A stretch of 64,000 nucleotides of DNA from Eubacterium sp. (GCA_017450645.1 JAFSTE010000016.1:1-64000), one strand, 5' to 3'; positions 46,238 through 56,099 are shown, numbered from the stretch's first letter. Translations and numbers: made by a program. The notes: generated by a model from the letters alone, not told the origin.

Positions 46238-46527
46238 TTAAAAATGTAAACGCCGCCGGGCTTAAAGAGGCGGTTAAGGGCACGGCGCTTGTGGATTTTT
46301 ACACCGAAAGCTGCGGCGAATGTAAGGCGCTCGCCGAGGTGCTTAATGAAATCGAAGGCGACCTGAAGCTCGATGTGCTGCAATTTAACTGCGCCGAGGA
46401 TATGGAACTCACCGCCGAGCTTGGCATAATGAGTGTACCGACCCTCGCGCTGTTTAAAGGCGGCAAAGAAAAATCCCGTCTAATCGGCATCCGCGAAAAA
46501 GACGAGATAATTAATATGTTAAAATAA
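46234..46527 (+). CDS. thioredoxin-family protein
   Basis: A 97-residue thioredoxin fold with active site CGEC near residue 27 (FYTESCGECKAL) and cis-Pro in SVPTLALF. The GTG start overlaps the stop of the pseudo-P-type ATPase (GTGA), so the two proteins are made together. CGEC is unusual compared with CGPC. The protein has no signal peptide and acts in the cytoplasm. Confidence 0.92.
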   Translation: MIKNVNAAGLKEAVKGTALVDFYTESCGECKALAEVLNEIEGDLKLDVLQFNCAEDMELTAELGIMSVPTLALFKGGKEKSRLIGIREKDEIINMLK

Positions 46528-46544
46528 AATAATATATTATATAG

Positions 46545-46578
46545 GCCACCGTAAACTAAAATGTCTGCGGTGGCTTTT
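46545..46578 (+). terminator. terminator of the rlmB-thioredoxin unit
   Basis: GCCACCG (46545-46551) and CGGTGGC (46568-46574) followed by TTTTATT. Confidence 0.75.
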
Positions 46579-46581
46579 ATT

Positions 46582-46672
46582 AATGGAAAATTGAGAGTTG
46601 AGAATGGAAAATTAATGGAGGGCTCCGCCCTCACCCGATTATAGCGGGCGATTCGCGAATTGCCCCTACAAA
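46582..46672. repeat. intergenic repeats
   Basis: GGAAAATTGAGAGTTGAGAATGGAAAATT repeats the 7-bp-phased units at 41050. It is followed by GAGGGCTCCGCCCTC (palindrome) and CGGGCGATTCGCGAATTGCCC. No gene. Confidence 0.55.
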
Positions 46673-46673
46673 C

Positions 46674-46709
46674 AAAAAAGCAGGCTTCTGAGGAAATCCC
46701 CGGAAGCCT
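46674..46709 (-). terminator. terminator of the 46717 lipoprotein gene
   Basis: Minus strand: AGGCTTC (46709-46703) pairs with GAAGCCT (46888-complement at 46688-46682), followed by GCTTTTTT. Confidence 0.8.
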
Positions 46710-46716
46710 TATGTTT

Positions 46717-47727
46717 TTAATTCGTTTGTATCCATTCTATTTCGGTATATCCATTGTCTGAAATAATTTTGTTCCAATCTGAGGACGAAATAGTCTCTGC
46801 CTGTTCAAAATCTGTATCGTCGCTGCTGAATATGGTTACCCATTCGCTGAATCCATCTCCGTCAGCCGTTCCAGATTGAACATCAATGCGTGTAGGAAAT
46901 TCCTGACCCGACATACAGAAAGGTCCGTCGCTGACGCGATAAACTTTTTCTGAATAGTTGTCCCCCTGGTAATAGCATCTGAAAATATAACATATTGCTT
47001 TGGGGTCATCATCAAATTCAAGAAGATATCCACCGAAACTTTCTAAAAATTCGCCATTTTCATCGTAATCAACAACATTGTAATATGTCACTCTCGGATT
47101 TGATACGCCCTGCAAATCTGATTGATTTTGCAGGAGCTTTTCACCGTAATCTACAATATAACCGTTAATTGAAGCGCCTGTATTTCCAATAGTAACATCG
47201 GCATAAACATATATATCGTCACCGATTTGTGCAAAAGCGTTGTTCAGGTTTTCTCTGCTTTTAACATCAACCTTATAAAAATAACGAGTTTTGTTTTTAG
47301 AATTGTTTTCTACGTTTTTTTGTACAAAACGAAGGGATACAGCAGACTCGCCGTCCTTAATTAAATTAAAAACTTCTTTTTCCAGATATTCAGCAAGTTT
47401 ATCTTCAACCTCGTCGTTTAAATCAGGGTTTAAATCTGTTTTTGCAATACGACGGTTGTCAACATACATTTTATAAGTAGATTCCGAATCAACAAGTGTT
47501 CCGTGGGCTTCGTTTGGATTTGCATAATAAGATAAGTAGAACATATAATTTTTATATGTTAATATATCTTGAACAAAATTTAATTTTCTAAGGCTTTGCT
47601 TTGTAGTGGTTTCAACTTTGGTTTTAACCTTGGTGTTTGTATCTTTATCACTCTTTGCAGAAGTACAGGCAGAAAAACAAACTATGCACAAACAAACACT
47701 AATTAAAATTGCTATTATCCTTTTCAT
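46717..47727 (-). CDS. lipoprotein of unknown function
   Basis: A 336-residue lipoprotein with signal peptide and lipobox FSAC (Cys near residue 21), followed by a Lys/Thr-rich linker and a mostly beta-predicted mature domain. I recognise no family or catalytic motif. ATG 47727 follows GGAGGAAAA. Its terminator is on one side and a repeat on the other, so it is a single-gene unit. Confidence 0.75.
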   Translation of the reverse strand: MKRIIAILISVCLCIVCFSACTSAKSDKDTNTKVKTKVETTTKQSLRKLNFVQDILTYKNYMFYLSYYANPNEAHGTLVDSESTYKMYVDNRRIAKTDLNPDLNDEVEDKLAEYLEKEVFNLIKDGESAVSLRFVQKNVENNSKNKTRYFYKVDVKSRENLNNAFAQIGDDIYVYADVTIGNTGASINGYIVDYGEKLLQNQSDLQGVSNPRVTYYNVVDYDENGEFLESFGGYLLEFDDDPKAICYIFRCYYQGDNYSEKVYRVSDGPFCMSGQEFPTRIDVQSGTADGDGFSEWVTIFSSDDTDFEQAETISSSDWNKIISDNGYTEIEWIQTN

Positions 47728-47762
47728 TTTTCCTCCAAAAATGCGGTTTTACAAATCATATT

Positions 47763-47822
47763 ATTGTCCGAGCGAAGCGAGTAACCTCAAGCTCACATCT
47801 TGTAGCTCATAGCTTGTGGCTA
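47763..47822. repeat. intergenic repeat, 'gagcgaagcgag' family
   Basis: GAGCGAAGCGAGTAACCTCAAG then CTCACATCTTGTAGCTCATAGCTTGTGGCT. Very close to 33087-33150. Confidence 0.7.
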
Positions 47823-47855
47823 AAAACAGCAGCACCCTGCAAGGTGCTGCTTTGT
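47823..47855 (-). terminator. terminator of the surface-protein operon
   Basis: GCAGCACC (47829-47836) with GGTGCTGC (47843-47850) and a T-rich minus-strand tail GTTTTTA, 3 bp from the stop of the LRR gene. Confidence 0.82.
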
Positions 47856-47857
47856 TT

Positions 47858-49219
47858 TTAGTAATTAGTTTTTAGGAACGCCAAGTCGCGGCCGTTTATT
47901 ATTCCGTCGTGGTTTACATCAACCGCGTCCTGATAATTTTCGTCGCCCTCGCGTGCGCCCACAAGGTCGTTAAAGGTGTACGCCCAAACGGTGCCGCACT
48001 CGTTATCGCAGCCTACAACTACGATATTATCCTGGAAGGTAACGATTACGCGGTGGTGGTCGTCGCGCCATTTAGCGTAAACATCCATATCGCCCTGTAC
48101 ATTATCAAGGCTTTCGCTCCAGCCGTCAAACGCCTTACACTGCGGAATATCCAAATCCCCGGGAGCCTGAACAGAGTCGCCCCGGCTTACAACGGATTTA
48201 GAAAGCAGCGTAGTTTTTGCCGCGTTAGTGTAAAATCTTACAAGATAGAAATCCCTTATAACATTAATATTAACCGACATAAGCTCGGCGTCTTCAATAC
48301 CGACATAGTAATGATATGTAATGCCGTCAAGCATTGTTTCGATATCGTCGGTAGTAAAGCTGCCCCTCTGGTAGCCGAGGATAGTCATAGTTTCCTCGCC
48401 GACAGTGGTAATTTTGTCGATAGAGGTGGATTTAATGTTGCCCTCGTTTGAGAACGAAACGGGTACGAATACCGCATTATTCTCAGCAAGCGCGGTAGCC
48501 TCAATCGTCTGGTTACCGATACGCGAGTCCGTAACATTAGTAAGGCTTGTGTTAGCCGAGAGGTCGAGCTCTTTAATATGGTTATGGCTGCAGTAGAAGG
48601 TGGTAAGCGCCGTATTATTAGAAACATCTATGGTAGTAAGATTATTCTGATGAACGCGCAAATCCACAAGATTTCTGTTAGCGACAACATTAATGCTGCT
48701 GATATTATTTGCGTAACAGAAGAAATACTGAAGCGCGGTGTTATTAGTAACATTAATCGAGGTAAGCTCGTTATCCTGGCAATAAAGCCTTTGAAGTTGG
48801 GTGTTACTGTTAACATTAAGCGTTTCAAGGTTATTACCGTAGCAGTCAAGCCAGGTGAGCTTAGTGAGCTTAGACACATCAAGCGAGTTAAGACCGATAC
48901 CGCCTATTCTGAGCGTCCTTAGGTTAGTAAAATACTCTATACCCTTAAGGTCGGTAATCTTAGCGTCGTCGCCAAGCTCTGCAAGATAACCTGCAACCGA
49001 AAACAGCGTTACGCCCGCAGCCTCGTCGTCCGAGAGATAACCGTCGTTATCTTCGTCGCACACATCCTTAACAATGTATCTGAAATTAGCGTCCGGGAAG
49101 TTGACTGCGTTAATAGCAACCGGAGCCGCCCAGGCGATAACTCCCGCAGCAACGCTCACTGCAACAAGCGTTGCAGCAAGCAGAAGGGATATCAGCTTTT
49201 TATTCTTTTTTGCTTTCAT
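47858..49219 (-). CDS. secreted LRR protein with InlB-type repeat and half dockerin
   Basis: A 453-residue exported protein with a signal peptide (cleavage near AWA). An EF-hand-like loop (CDEDNDGYLSDDEAAG) lies near residue 55. Leucine-rich repeats of the type LTWLDCYGNNLETLNVNSN span ~85-235, and an internalin-B-type (flg_new) repeat near residue 370 ends with GDMDVYAKW. The C-terminus holds one dockerin-type calcium loop (VDVNHDGIINGRDL). A functional dockerin has two such loops; only one is present. It is the second gene of an operon with the giant Ig-like protein, 11 bp apart. Confidence 0.88.
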   Translation of the reverse strand: MKAKKNKKLISLLLAATLVAVSVAAGVIAWAAPVAINAVNFPDANFRYIVKDVCDEDNDGYLSDDEAAGVTLFSVAGYLAELGDDAKITDLKGIEYFTNLRTLRIGGIGLNSLDVSKLTKLTWLDCYGNNLETLNVNSNTQLQRLYCQDNELTSINVTNNTALQYFFCYANNISSINVVANRNLVDLRVHQNNLTTIDVSNNTALTTFYCSHNHIKELDLSANTSLTNVTDSRIGNQTIEATALAENNAVFVPVSFSNEGNIKSTSIDKITTVGEETMTILGYQRGSFTTDDIETMLDGITYHYYVGIEDAELMSVNINVIRDFYLVRFYTNAAKTTLLSKSVVSRGDSVQAPGDLDIPQCKAFDGWSESLDNVQGDMDVYAKWRDDHHRVIVTFQDNIVVVGCDNECGTVWAYTFNDLVGAREGDENYQDAVDVNHDGIINGRDLAFLKTNY

Positions 49220-49230
49220 AATATCCCTCC

Positions 49231-52200
49231 TTATGTTGCGATAGTAATTGTAATTGATTTAGTAACGGTTGTGTTGTCGTTGTTTGTAATCGTACAGGTT
49301 GCGGTAGCTGTGCTCGAGGGACGAAGCTTTCCTCTCGTTGTAAGAGTTACAAGACCGCTATCGCTGATTTTCATATAATTGCTTGTCAGGCTCCATTCAA
49401 CGCTCTTCGGTGCATCGGCGTTAGCAGGAGTCGGCGTGTAACCGAGCTGTAAACCTTCAAAGTTCGAGTAACCCGTACCGTATCCCGACTTTGTTATCTC
49501 GCCGCTCGGTACGGCTGTGCCGTCAACGGTGATGGTAAAGTCGGTGATATTTATAATCTGGTTAACAAGCGTGATGTTGTAGGTCTTAACAACCTCGTCG
49601 TCATAATCGGTAACCGCCGTAAACTTAACCGTCATAGTTGCGGTTGTAGCCGTCTTGGTAACGGTTGTGGTGTTGCCGCTCGTCTTAACGGTTGCGCCCT
49701 TTACATTCTCGAAGCTCAGGCTTGAGGACTTAATCATCGCGCCTTCGTTCATTGTATATGCAATAGTCGTCTTACCGTCGATTGTTTCATAGGTTCCGCC
49801 CGAAGCAATTTCTTTATCGCCTACCGTAATAGTCGGGTCGGGTGCGATAAACTCGTGCTCTTCAAGAGCGGTCATAGCTTCGTTAAGGTCGAAGCAGGCA
49901 GCGTCAACCTCAGCCTGAGTAGCAAACGCGTTATCAAGCACTGCTTGCGCCGCTTCGCGCTTAGCCTTAAACGCCATACCCTGAGTATATGCGTAGTCCT
50001 TATAATTAATCTGTTCTGCAATAATCACTGCCGCTGCAAGCGCCGTTGTGTCGCAGGTTGTATACGCTCTTATCGTTGCGGTGTGTCCGCCGTCGTCGGA
50101 GGTTGCGGTAATCGTGCACTCGCCGTTGCCGACAAAGGTAACTACGCCGTTATTGTTAACCGTTGCGATACTCTCGTTAGAGGACTTGTATGAGCAGGTC
50201 GATACATACGAGCTCGATACAATTGCGTCGCCGACATTGAGCTTAGGCTGAAGCGCTACGCTTGTATTCGGTGCGCCGTAAACCAGCTCTTCGTCGAAGG
50301 AAATACCGTTAACCGGATACCTCGTAAACGAAACATTTACGCTCGTTGTATAGGTCGAGCCGTCAAACGCCGTTACCCTTACGGTAATCTTACTTGCCTT
50401 AGCGCCGGATACGGTATTTGAAACCATACCGTCGTTTGCAAGTACAGCCGAGTTTGACGAAATCCACTCAATCGATTCGATAAGCGCGTTAGAAGGCTGG
50501 ATGTTAAGGTCAAATTCGATTGACGCGCCGGTAAGCGTTGTCGCAGTCTTGCGGACATAACCCGGGTTCGGTGTAGTTACGCCGTTTTGTCCGTCCTTAA
50601 CGGTAAGCGTTACAGAGGTCGGGAGGATGTACTCAACAAGACCTTCGTAAGCTGCGTTAAGCTCTGCAAGATAAGCGTTAACCTCGGTCTGCGAAGCCTT
50701 ACCCTCTCTTACAACCGCGTCGCTCTCGTCGCACGCTGCGCTGAGCACGCCGAGACTCTCTTCCGTATAATGAAGCTCTGCGTCAGCCGCGTTAACGATT
50801 GCTCTGTATTGTTCAACCTTGTCAGCAAGAATCTGGAAGTTCGTAAGAACCTCAACCTGTACGGTTGCCTTCTTACCGCCGTCAAAGGTCTGAGCAGTAA
50901 CTGTAGCCATACCGGTATCAACGAAGTGAAGCACGCCGTTATTTACGGTTACAACATTTTCGTCGCTCGATGTCCAGATTATCTCGGTAACATCCGGTGT
51001 ACCGCTCGCGGAAGCAACATTTGCGTTAACCGTATAGTCGTTATCCGTAGCATACTTAGTAATGCTCGAGCTCGAAAGCGTAAGTCCCGAAACGGTCTTA
51101 TCCGCCATTACCACATTAACCGAACGCTTAACCGTTCTTCCGTAAAGGTCGGTAGCCGTAATAGTTACGGTTATCTTACCTGCCGAGGTCTTTTCGGTAG
51201 GAGTAAGGGTAATCTGTGTACCCGAAATACTGCTATCCATCTTTGTTGCACCCGATACAGACCACGAAAGCGTCTTGTACGAGGTGTTTGCCGGAACTGC
51301 GGCAGCGTTAAGAATAATATAGTTGTTATAGTTTGCGTCAGCGTATCCGCTGGAAATATTAACCGAAAGCGAGTCGCCCGAAACTGTACCGCTTGTGACC
51401 ATAGAAGGCTTAACGATTGGCGGGTCCTTCCAAGCCTGGAAGGTAATGTTAAAGCTGTCGAGGTCAACGAACGGATGAAGCGCAAGCGCAGCGCCCGCCT
51501 GTTCAAGAGCGGTTGCAAAGGAGTCAATCTCATCCTGGTCGAGCGTCATATCGGTCATAGCTTCCTCAGCCTCGTTATAGGCTTTCTTGAACGCCTGGCC
51601 GTATTCGTACTCGTAGTCCATATAGTCGACATCCGCGTATTGCTCAAGTGCAGCTCTTAGCTGGCTTCTGTCGCCCTCGGTAGAAGCTACGCACTCTGCG
51701 GACTTACCGCCGTCGTAGGATACTACGCGGATAATTGTTGAGCCTGCACCGACGAAGGATACAAGTCCGTTTTCGTCAACGGTTGCAATGCTTTCGTCGT
51801 CGCTCTCCCAGTAATAATCCTGGATAGAAGCTTTATTGATATGCAGAAGTGAAGTTCCGTCGGGCTGTACCGTACAGTTAAGCTGATAGGTTGTGCCCTT
51901 GCTTCCGTAGATATTGTTCTCGGAGAGCTGCATACCCGTTACGGGTGAGTAAGCAAAGGATACCCATACATAGTCCGAGAACGACCTGCCGAAGTGGTCG
52001 GTAACGGTACAGGTAATTCTGCCGTAGCAGGACTTGTTAGCAGTGGGCTTAGCCTTACCCTCGCTGTCTACCGAGATATCGCTCGTCGAGGATACCCAGT
52101 CAACCGTAGCGTAGGAAGCGTTGTTCGGATAAAGTCTTACATTAAGGTCAAGCTCAGCGTTCTTATAGCTGAGACCTTCCGAAAGCAGGCTTAAGTCGTA

Positions 52201-55200
52201 CTGATAGAAGTCCGAGGTAGCGCTTCCGTCAAGATAGAGCTCAACGCCCTGCAGGTCAACATACTTTTTAAGTCCGTTATATGCCGCTTCAAGAGTAGCA
52301 TACATCGCGTCAACCTGATTTTGCGAGTAGCCCTCGTGTTTTGAAACCATAGCCTCAGCCTGAGATTTAGCTGCGGTGTAGGTATCCCATGTGTCGGGAT
52401 AGTATGACGATTCCTTAAGGTTAAGATCGTTATACTGAGTAATAAGGTTCTGAAGTGCGTCGTAGTTTGTAACAACATTAACCGCGCACTCTGCGGTAAA
52501 GCCGCCGTCGACGGATGTACAGGTGATTACGCAGTCGCCGCCGCGCAGGAAGTGAACCGTACCGTCGCCGTCAACCGTCGCAATTTCGTCGTCGCTGGTC
52601 TCCCACAATACGCTGTTACACGAAGCGCTCGAGATACCCGTAGGCGAAACGGTCGCAACAAGCTTCTGACTCTCGCCGACCTTGCCGCCGTAAATCTGGT
52701 TGGTGTCGAGCGAAAGACCCGTCGCCCTTGTTCTTGCAAACGAGATGTACGCCTTATCAACAATCGTTCTGCCACTGTAATCCTCTACGATGCAGGTAAT
52801 TATTGCCGAGCAAGCGCTGTTAGAGGTAGGTGTGCAGACGCCGTTAGAGTCAACAGAGATTGCGCTCGTGGACGAAGTCCAGTTAATACTGCTGTACATA
52901 GCAGCCTTAGGATTAATCTTATAGTCAAAGTCGTAGGAATACTTAGTGTAGTTAGTAGTAGTGCCTACATCTACTGTAACATGCTTGTTGCCGATATCGG
53001 CGCCGTTGGTACCTACGATATCAACCTCGTTAACGCCTACAAATCCGCCGAGCTTAAAGAACGCCGAAAGCAGATTTTGCGCAGCTGTATCAACAGTCGC
53101 CTGAGAAGCCATTTCCTCGTCGTAATATACTGTATAAGCGAGGTCAAGCTGCTTCATATATTTTTTGTAAAGGTCCTTGTTTTCGCTCGTTCTGAGTATA
53201 ACCGTATCCTCGCAGAGCTCGATAACCTTTTTAAGATATGTTTTGTCGGGTCTTACGATAACCCTTGCAGTGCCGGTAATACCGCCGTCAGCGGATACGC
53301 AGTAAAGCGTTGCCTCGCCGACATCGTGCGCGGTTACAATACCGTCGCGGTTGTCGTTAGTATCGGTCTTTACGGTAAAGATAGCCTCGTCGCCCGAATA
53401 CCAGTTACATTTATAGCACGCGTAAGCGGTCGTGGTCCAGCTGCCTTCAAGGCCTACCGTATGAGTTACGCCCTTAGTTTCGCCCTTGTCGAGAATAATC
53501 GTCTGCTGGTCGATAGTGTTAGAAGTAACATAGTTTCTTGTAACGCAGACCGTAATAACATTCGACTTAATCTTTCCGTCGTTTGAAACAGCGTAAATGT
53601 TAAAGGTGTCCGCAACCTCGTGACCTGCTTTTTGCTTAACCGAAATGCTGTGAGTATCGTCGCTCGTTTCGGTATTATAATAGCCGTTATCAACAACCCA
53701 GTTAAGGTGCTGGTCGGTAGCGTCCGACGGATAAACGGTAGCAGAAAGATTAGCACCGTTGCCCGCGTAAGCTTCCATAACATTCTTTTTAATCGTTACA
53801 TACTGGTAATCAACGCCGTTGATTGTAATAGTGTTGTTACGGTTAATATCGCCGTTCGAGGTACCGCCCGTAACATTAATTCGGATATTTTCAACCGGGA
53901 TACCCGTTCTTACCTCTTTAGTTGCGATATAATTAGAGATTTCGTAGAAGCTGCCGTTTGCAAGCTCGTAGCCCGTATAAGCCATACAAGCTATAGTGCA
54001 GTAGCCGCCGCCCACCGTTTCGTAGTGGCCGTTAGAATAAATCTTACCTATGCCGTCGGTAACGGGCGTGCCTTCGTCCGCCCAGGAATAAATCGGCTCG
54101 CCGTTTTCGTTCTCGCCGGTTTTCATACCCCATTTAATATACAGGTTTTCGGCGTTGGCAACACGGCTCGGATAAATCGAGTAGGAATAATCCTCCTGCC
54201 CGTCTATCTCTACAATATCGTCGCCGACAATATCAATATGCGAAATATATCGTCCCGTTTTACCCGTTACGGTAACGGTAACCGTCTTACTTACATTGTT
54301 TGCGGCGGAGGTCGCCGTAATCTCTGCCGTCTGGCTCGAAAGCTGACCCAGCGCACCGCCCGAGTCAAGACCCTTGATAACGCCCGTCTGCGGGTCAACG
54401 CTCGCAATTTCGGGATGCGAGGAGCTCCAGGTGATGTCGCTCTTGTCGCCCGCCTCAGGCTCAACATCTATAATCGAAAGCTGGATTTCGCTGCCCTCTC
54501 TTACAGTTGCAACGCCGTCGATTTTAAAGTTGGTAATCGGCTGACCCTGAACAACCTCAAAGGTAATAGAGTCGTTATACGCCATCTGCAATACGATATT
54601 TGCGATAATCTCAACAGCCGTAGCGGTAAGCTGAACGGGGTCTGCAGCGTCGCCCGCGATGTCCTTAATAGCAAACGCCGCGTCAAGCAGACCGGTAAGC
54701 ACCGTTCTGTTCATATCAACGCCCATATAGTCGATAAGAACGCCCGCTATCTCGGAGGTGTCAAGCGTGCCCGTATTATCAAGCGCATATACATAGTTAA
54801 CCATCTTAAGTATAGCCTCGATAACCTCCTCAGAGTCGGGAGAAACAAGAATAGTTGCCTTACCCGTATTCTTAAAGGTTACAAGACCGCTGTCGTTAAC
54901 AGTAGCAACAACCTTGCCCTGCGAGAAAATCGAGGACGATTTAACCGAATATACAACGCCGAACTGAAGTCTTTGCGGAGTTGTAATAGCGTGGAGCTGA
55001 ACAGTGTTGCCCTTAGCCTGAGTTGTATTGATAGTAGATTTATTTGTAATATGTGTACCGTTCGGAAGGAAATTAGCGTACCACTCCTCACATCTTGTAA
55101 CGGTGATGTCGATGTGGTCCTCGGCAAGAAGCTTACCGTCAGACGAAAACAGCTGACAGTAAACAGGTGTATTAACCTTGTCAAGATATTCTCTCAGCGA

Positions 55201-55764
55201 GTCAACGAGCTGACCCTTGTAGGATTCCGCATAATCCGCAAGGGCAGAGCTTGAGCCTAAAGCGGCCACCATAATCTCAACAATAGCGTCCGAGTCGAGC
55301 GAGTCAAGGTTTACATAGTCGTTAAAGAACGCCTTTTCAAATACCGTACCCATCGTGCTGCCTATAATCGGGATAGGCTTAACCTCGTTATCAATCCACG
55401 ACTGAATAACGGCACCCTTTGACGAGTCAAACGCCTTTACCTTACCCGTCTGGTCCGTATCAACGAGTACCGGGTTTTCGCTGTACCACTTGATGTACGA
55501 GTTGTCGGGAGCCTGACAGTCAATGAGCTGATAGGTGTACTGTACCGTCTTACCCTCGGGTATGTACTCGATATGCTCGGTCTGGCTCTCCTCGTCATCG
55601 TAGGTCGGCACCATTGTGTTAGAATCCTTGTAAAAGATTTCTAGTTCATAAGCTTCAATTACGCCGTCGCCTGCAAGCGCGGTAAACGCAGGAAGCATAC
55701 CGCTCACAGCGAGCAGTATCGACAGCACAATGCTTATCCATTTTTTACCGATTAGTCTTTTCAT
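49231..55764 (-). CDS. giant secreted Ig-like (BIG2) / FIVAR repeat protein
   Basis: A 2177-residue surface protein. ATG 55764 follows GGAGGAAAA; an upstream ATG lacks a binding site. After a signal peptide (~1-33) comes a unique N-terminal region, then BIG2-type Ig domains with hallmark WSSSHPEIASVD, WETSDDEIATVDGDG and WESDDESIATVDENG. Five FIVAR-like helical modules (ALxxLxxxY...SQxxVDAxxxxLExAxxxL) lie near residues 890, 1150, 1413, 1693 and 1955, each preceded by two Ig-like domains. This makes a ~265-residue super-repeat. BIG2 and FIVAR modules are known in adhesins and carbohydrate-binding surface proteins. There is no LPXTG or S-layer motif at the C-terminus, so anchoring is unclear. 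Confidence 0.9.
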   Translation of the reverse strand: MKRLIGKKWISIVLSILLAVSGMLPAFTALAGDGVIEAYELEIFYKDSNTMVPTYDDEESQTEHIEYIPEGKTVQYTYQLIDCQAPDNSYIKWYSENPVLVDTDQTGKVKAFDSSKGAVIQSWIDNEVKPIPIIGSTMGTVFEKAFFNDYVNLDSLDSDAIVEIMVAALGSSSALADYAESYKGQLVDSLREYLDKVNTPVYCQLFSSDGKLLAEDHIDITVTRCEEWYANFLPNGTHITNKSTINTTQAKGNTVQLHAITTPQRLQFGVVYSVKSSSIFSQGKVVATVNDSGLVTFKNTGKATILVSPDSEEVIEAILKMVNYVYALDNTGTLDTSEIAGVLIDYMGVDMNRTVLTGLLDAAFAIKDIAGDAADPVQLTATAVEIIANIVLQMAYNDSITFEVVQGQPITNFKIDGVATVREGSEIQLSIIDVEPEAGDKSDITWSSSHPEIASVDPQTGVIKGLDSGGALGQLSSQTAEITATSAANNVSKTVTVTVTGKTGRYISHIDIVGDDIVEIDGQEDYSYSIYPSRVANAENLYIKWGMKTGENENGEPIYSWADEGTPVTDGIGKIYSNGHYETVGGGYCTIACMAYTGYELANGSFYEISNYIATKEVRTGIPVENIRINVTGGTSNGDINRNNTITINGVDYQYVTIKKNVMEAYAGNGANLSATVYPSDATDQHLNWVVDNGYYNTETSDDTHSISVKQKAGHEVADTFNIYAVSNDGKIKSNVITVCVTRNYVTSNTIDQQTIILDKGETKGVTHTVGLEGSWTTTAYACYKCNWYSGDEAIFTVKTDTNDNRDGIVTAHDVGEATLYCVSADGGITGTARVIVRPDKTYLKKVIELCEDTVILRTSENKDLYKKYMKQLDLAYTVYYDEEMASQATVDTAAQNLLSAFFKLGGFVGVNEVDIVGTNGADIGNKHVTVDVGTTTNYTKYSYDFDYKINPKAAMYSSINWTSSTSAISVDSNGVCTPTSNSACSAIITCIVEDYSGRTIVDKAYISFARTRATGLSLDTNQIYGGKVGESQKLVATVSPTGISSASCNSVLWETSDDEIATVDGDGTVHFLRGGDCVITCTSVDGGFTAECAVNVVTNYDALQNLITQYNDLNLKESSYYPDTWDTYTAAKSQAEAMVSKHEGYSQNQVDAMYATLEAAYNGLKKYVDLQGVELYLDGSATSDFYQYDLSLLSEGLSYKNAELDLNVRLYPNNASYATVDWVSSTSDISVDSEGKAKPTANKSCYGRITCTVTDHFGRSFSDYVWVSFAYSPVTGMQLSENNIYGSKGTTYQLNCTVQPDGTSLLHINKASIQDYYWESDDESIATVDENGLVSFVGAGSTIIRVVSYDGGKSAECVASTEGDRSQLRAALEQYADVDYMDYEYEYGQAFKKAYNEAEEAMTDMTLDQDEIDSFATALEQAGAALALHPFVDLDSFNITFQAWKDPPIVKPSMVTSGTVSGDSLSVNISSGYADANYNNYIILNAAAVPANTSYKTLSWSVSGATKMDSSISGTQITLTPTEKTSAGKITVTITATDLYGRTVKRSVNVVMADKTVSGLTLSSSSITKYATDNDYTVNANVASASGTPDVTEIIWTSSDENVVTVNNGVLHFVDTGMATVTAQTFDGGKKATVQVEVLTNFQILADKVEQYRAIVNAADAELHYTEESLGVLSAACDESDAVVREGKASQTEVNAYLAELNAAYEGLVEYILPTSVTLTVKDGQNGVTTPNPGYVRKTATTLTGASIEFDLNIQPSNALIESIEWISSNSAVLANDGMVSNTVSGAKASKITVRVTAFDGSTYTTSVNVSFTRYPVNGISFDEELVYGAPNTSVALQPKLNVGDAIVSSSYVSTCSYKSSNESIATVNNNGVVTFVGNGECTITATSDDGGHTATIRAYTTCDTTALAAAVIIAEQINYKDYAYTQGMAFKAKREAAQAVLDNAFATQAEVDAACFDLNEAMTALEEHEFIAPDPTITVGDKEIASGGTYETIDGKTTIAYTMNEGAMIKSSSLSFENVKGATVKTSGNTTTVTKTATTATMTVKFTAVTDYDDEVVKTYNITLVNQIINITDFTITVDGTAVPSGEITKSGYGTGYSNFEGLQLGYTPTPANADAPKSVEWSLTSNYMKISDSGLVTLTTRGKLRPSSTATATCTITNNDNTTVTKSITITIAT

Positions 55765-55855
55765 TTTTTCCTCCGAATCTGCCATATAGGGTTTGCTCTT
55801 TAAAAATAAAGATTAAATAATTAAAAATTATTAGTAAAGATACTTTTACAATTTT

Positions 55856-55884
55856 ATTATATACCTTTAAATGTCGGCGGTCAA
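55856..55884 (-). promoter_or_regulatory. promoter of the Ig/FIVAR-LRR operon
   Basis: On the minus strand: TTGACC (55884-55879), 17 nt, TATAAT (55861-55856). The rest of the 55765-56099 gap is AT-rich sequence with the divergent promoter described next and nothing else that I can see. Confidence 0.85.
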
Positions 55885-56041
55885 GAAGCGAAAAAGCCGA
55901 ATTATTGTAAATTGTTACAAAATTTTGAACAAATCCTTGTTTACCATTTACAAATTTTGGACATTTTTGCGTGTCTGTAAGGGCTTATTAGACTGAACCT
56001 ACGGTGGATGTTTATTTTTAGTTTATATTTCATTCATTCTA

Positions 56042-56071
56042 TTGATTTTAGACCCGTGTTTGCAGTATTAT
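56042..56071 (+). promoter_or_regulatory. possible promoter of the XRE-membrane gene
   Basis: TTGATT (56042-56047), 18 nt, TATTAT (56066-56071), 28 nt before the ATG. Confidence 0.5.
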
Positions 56072-56099
56072 TTAGGTGATAAATCACGAGGTGATGCTA

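Noticed and set aside
50587-55254. Plus-strand frames of up to 544 codons opposite the Ig/FIVAR gene
   Set aside because: The minus-strand protein has a signal peptide, clear domain repeats, promoter and binding site. The plus-strand frames have Arg/Asn/Val-rich, domain-free products.
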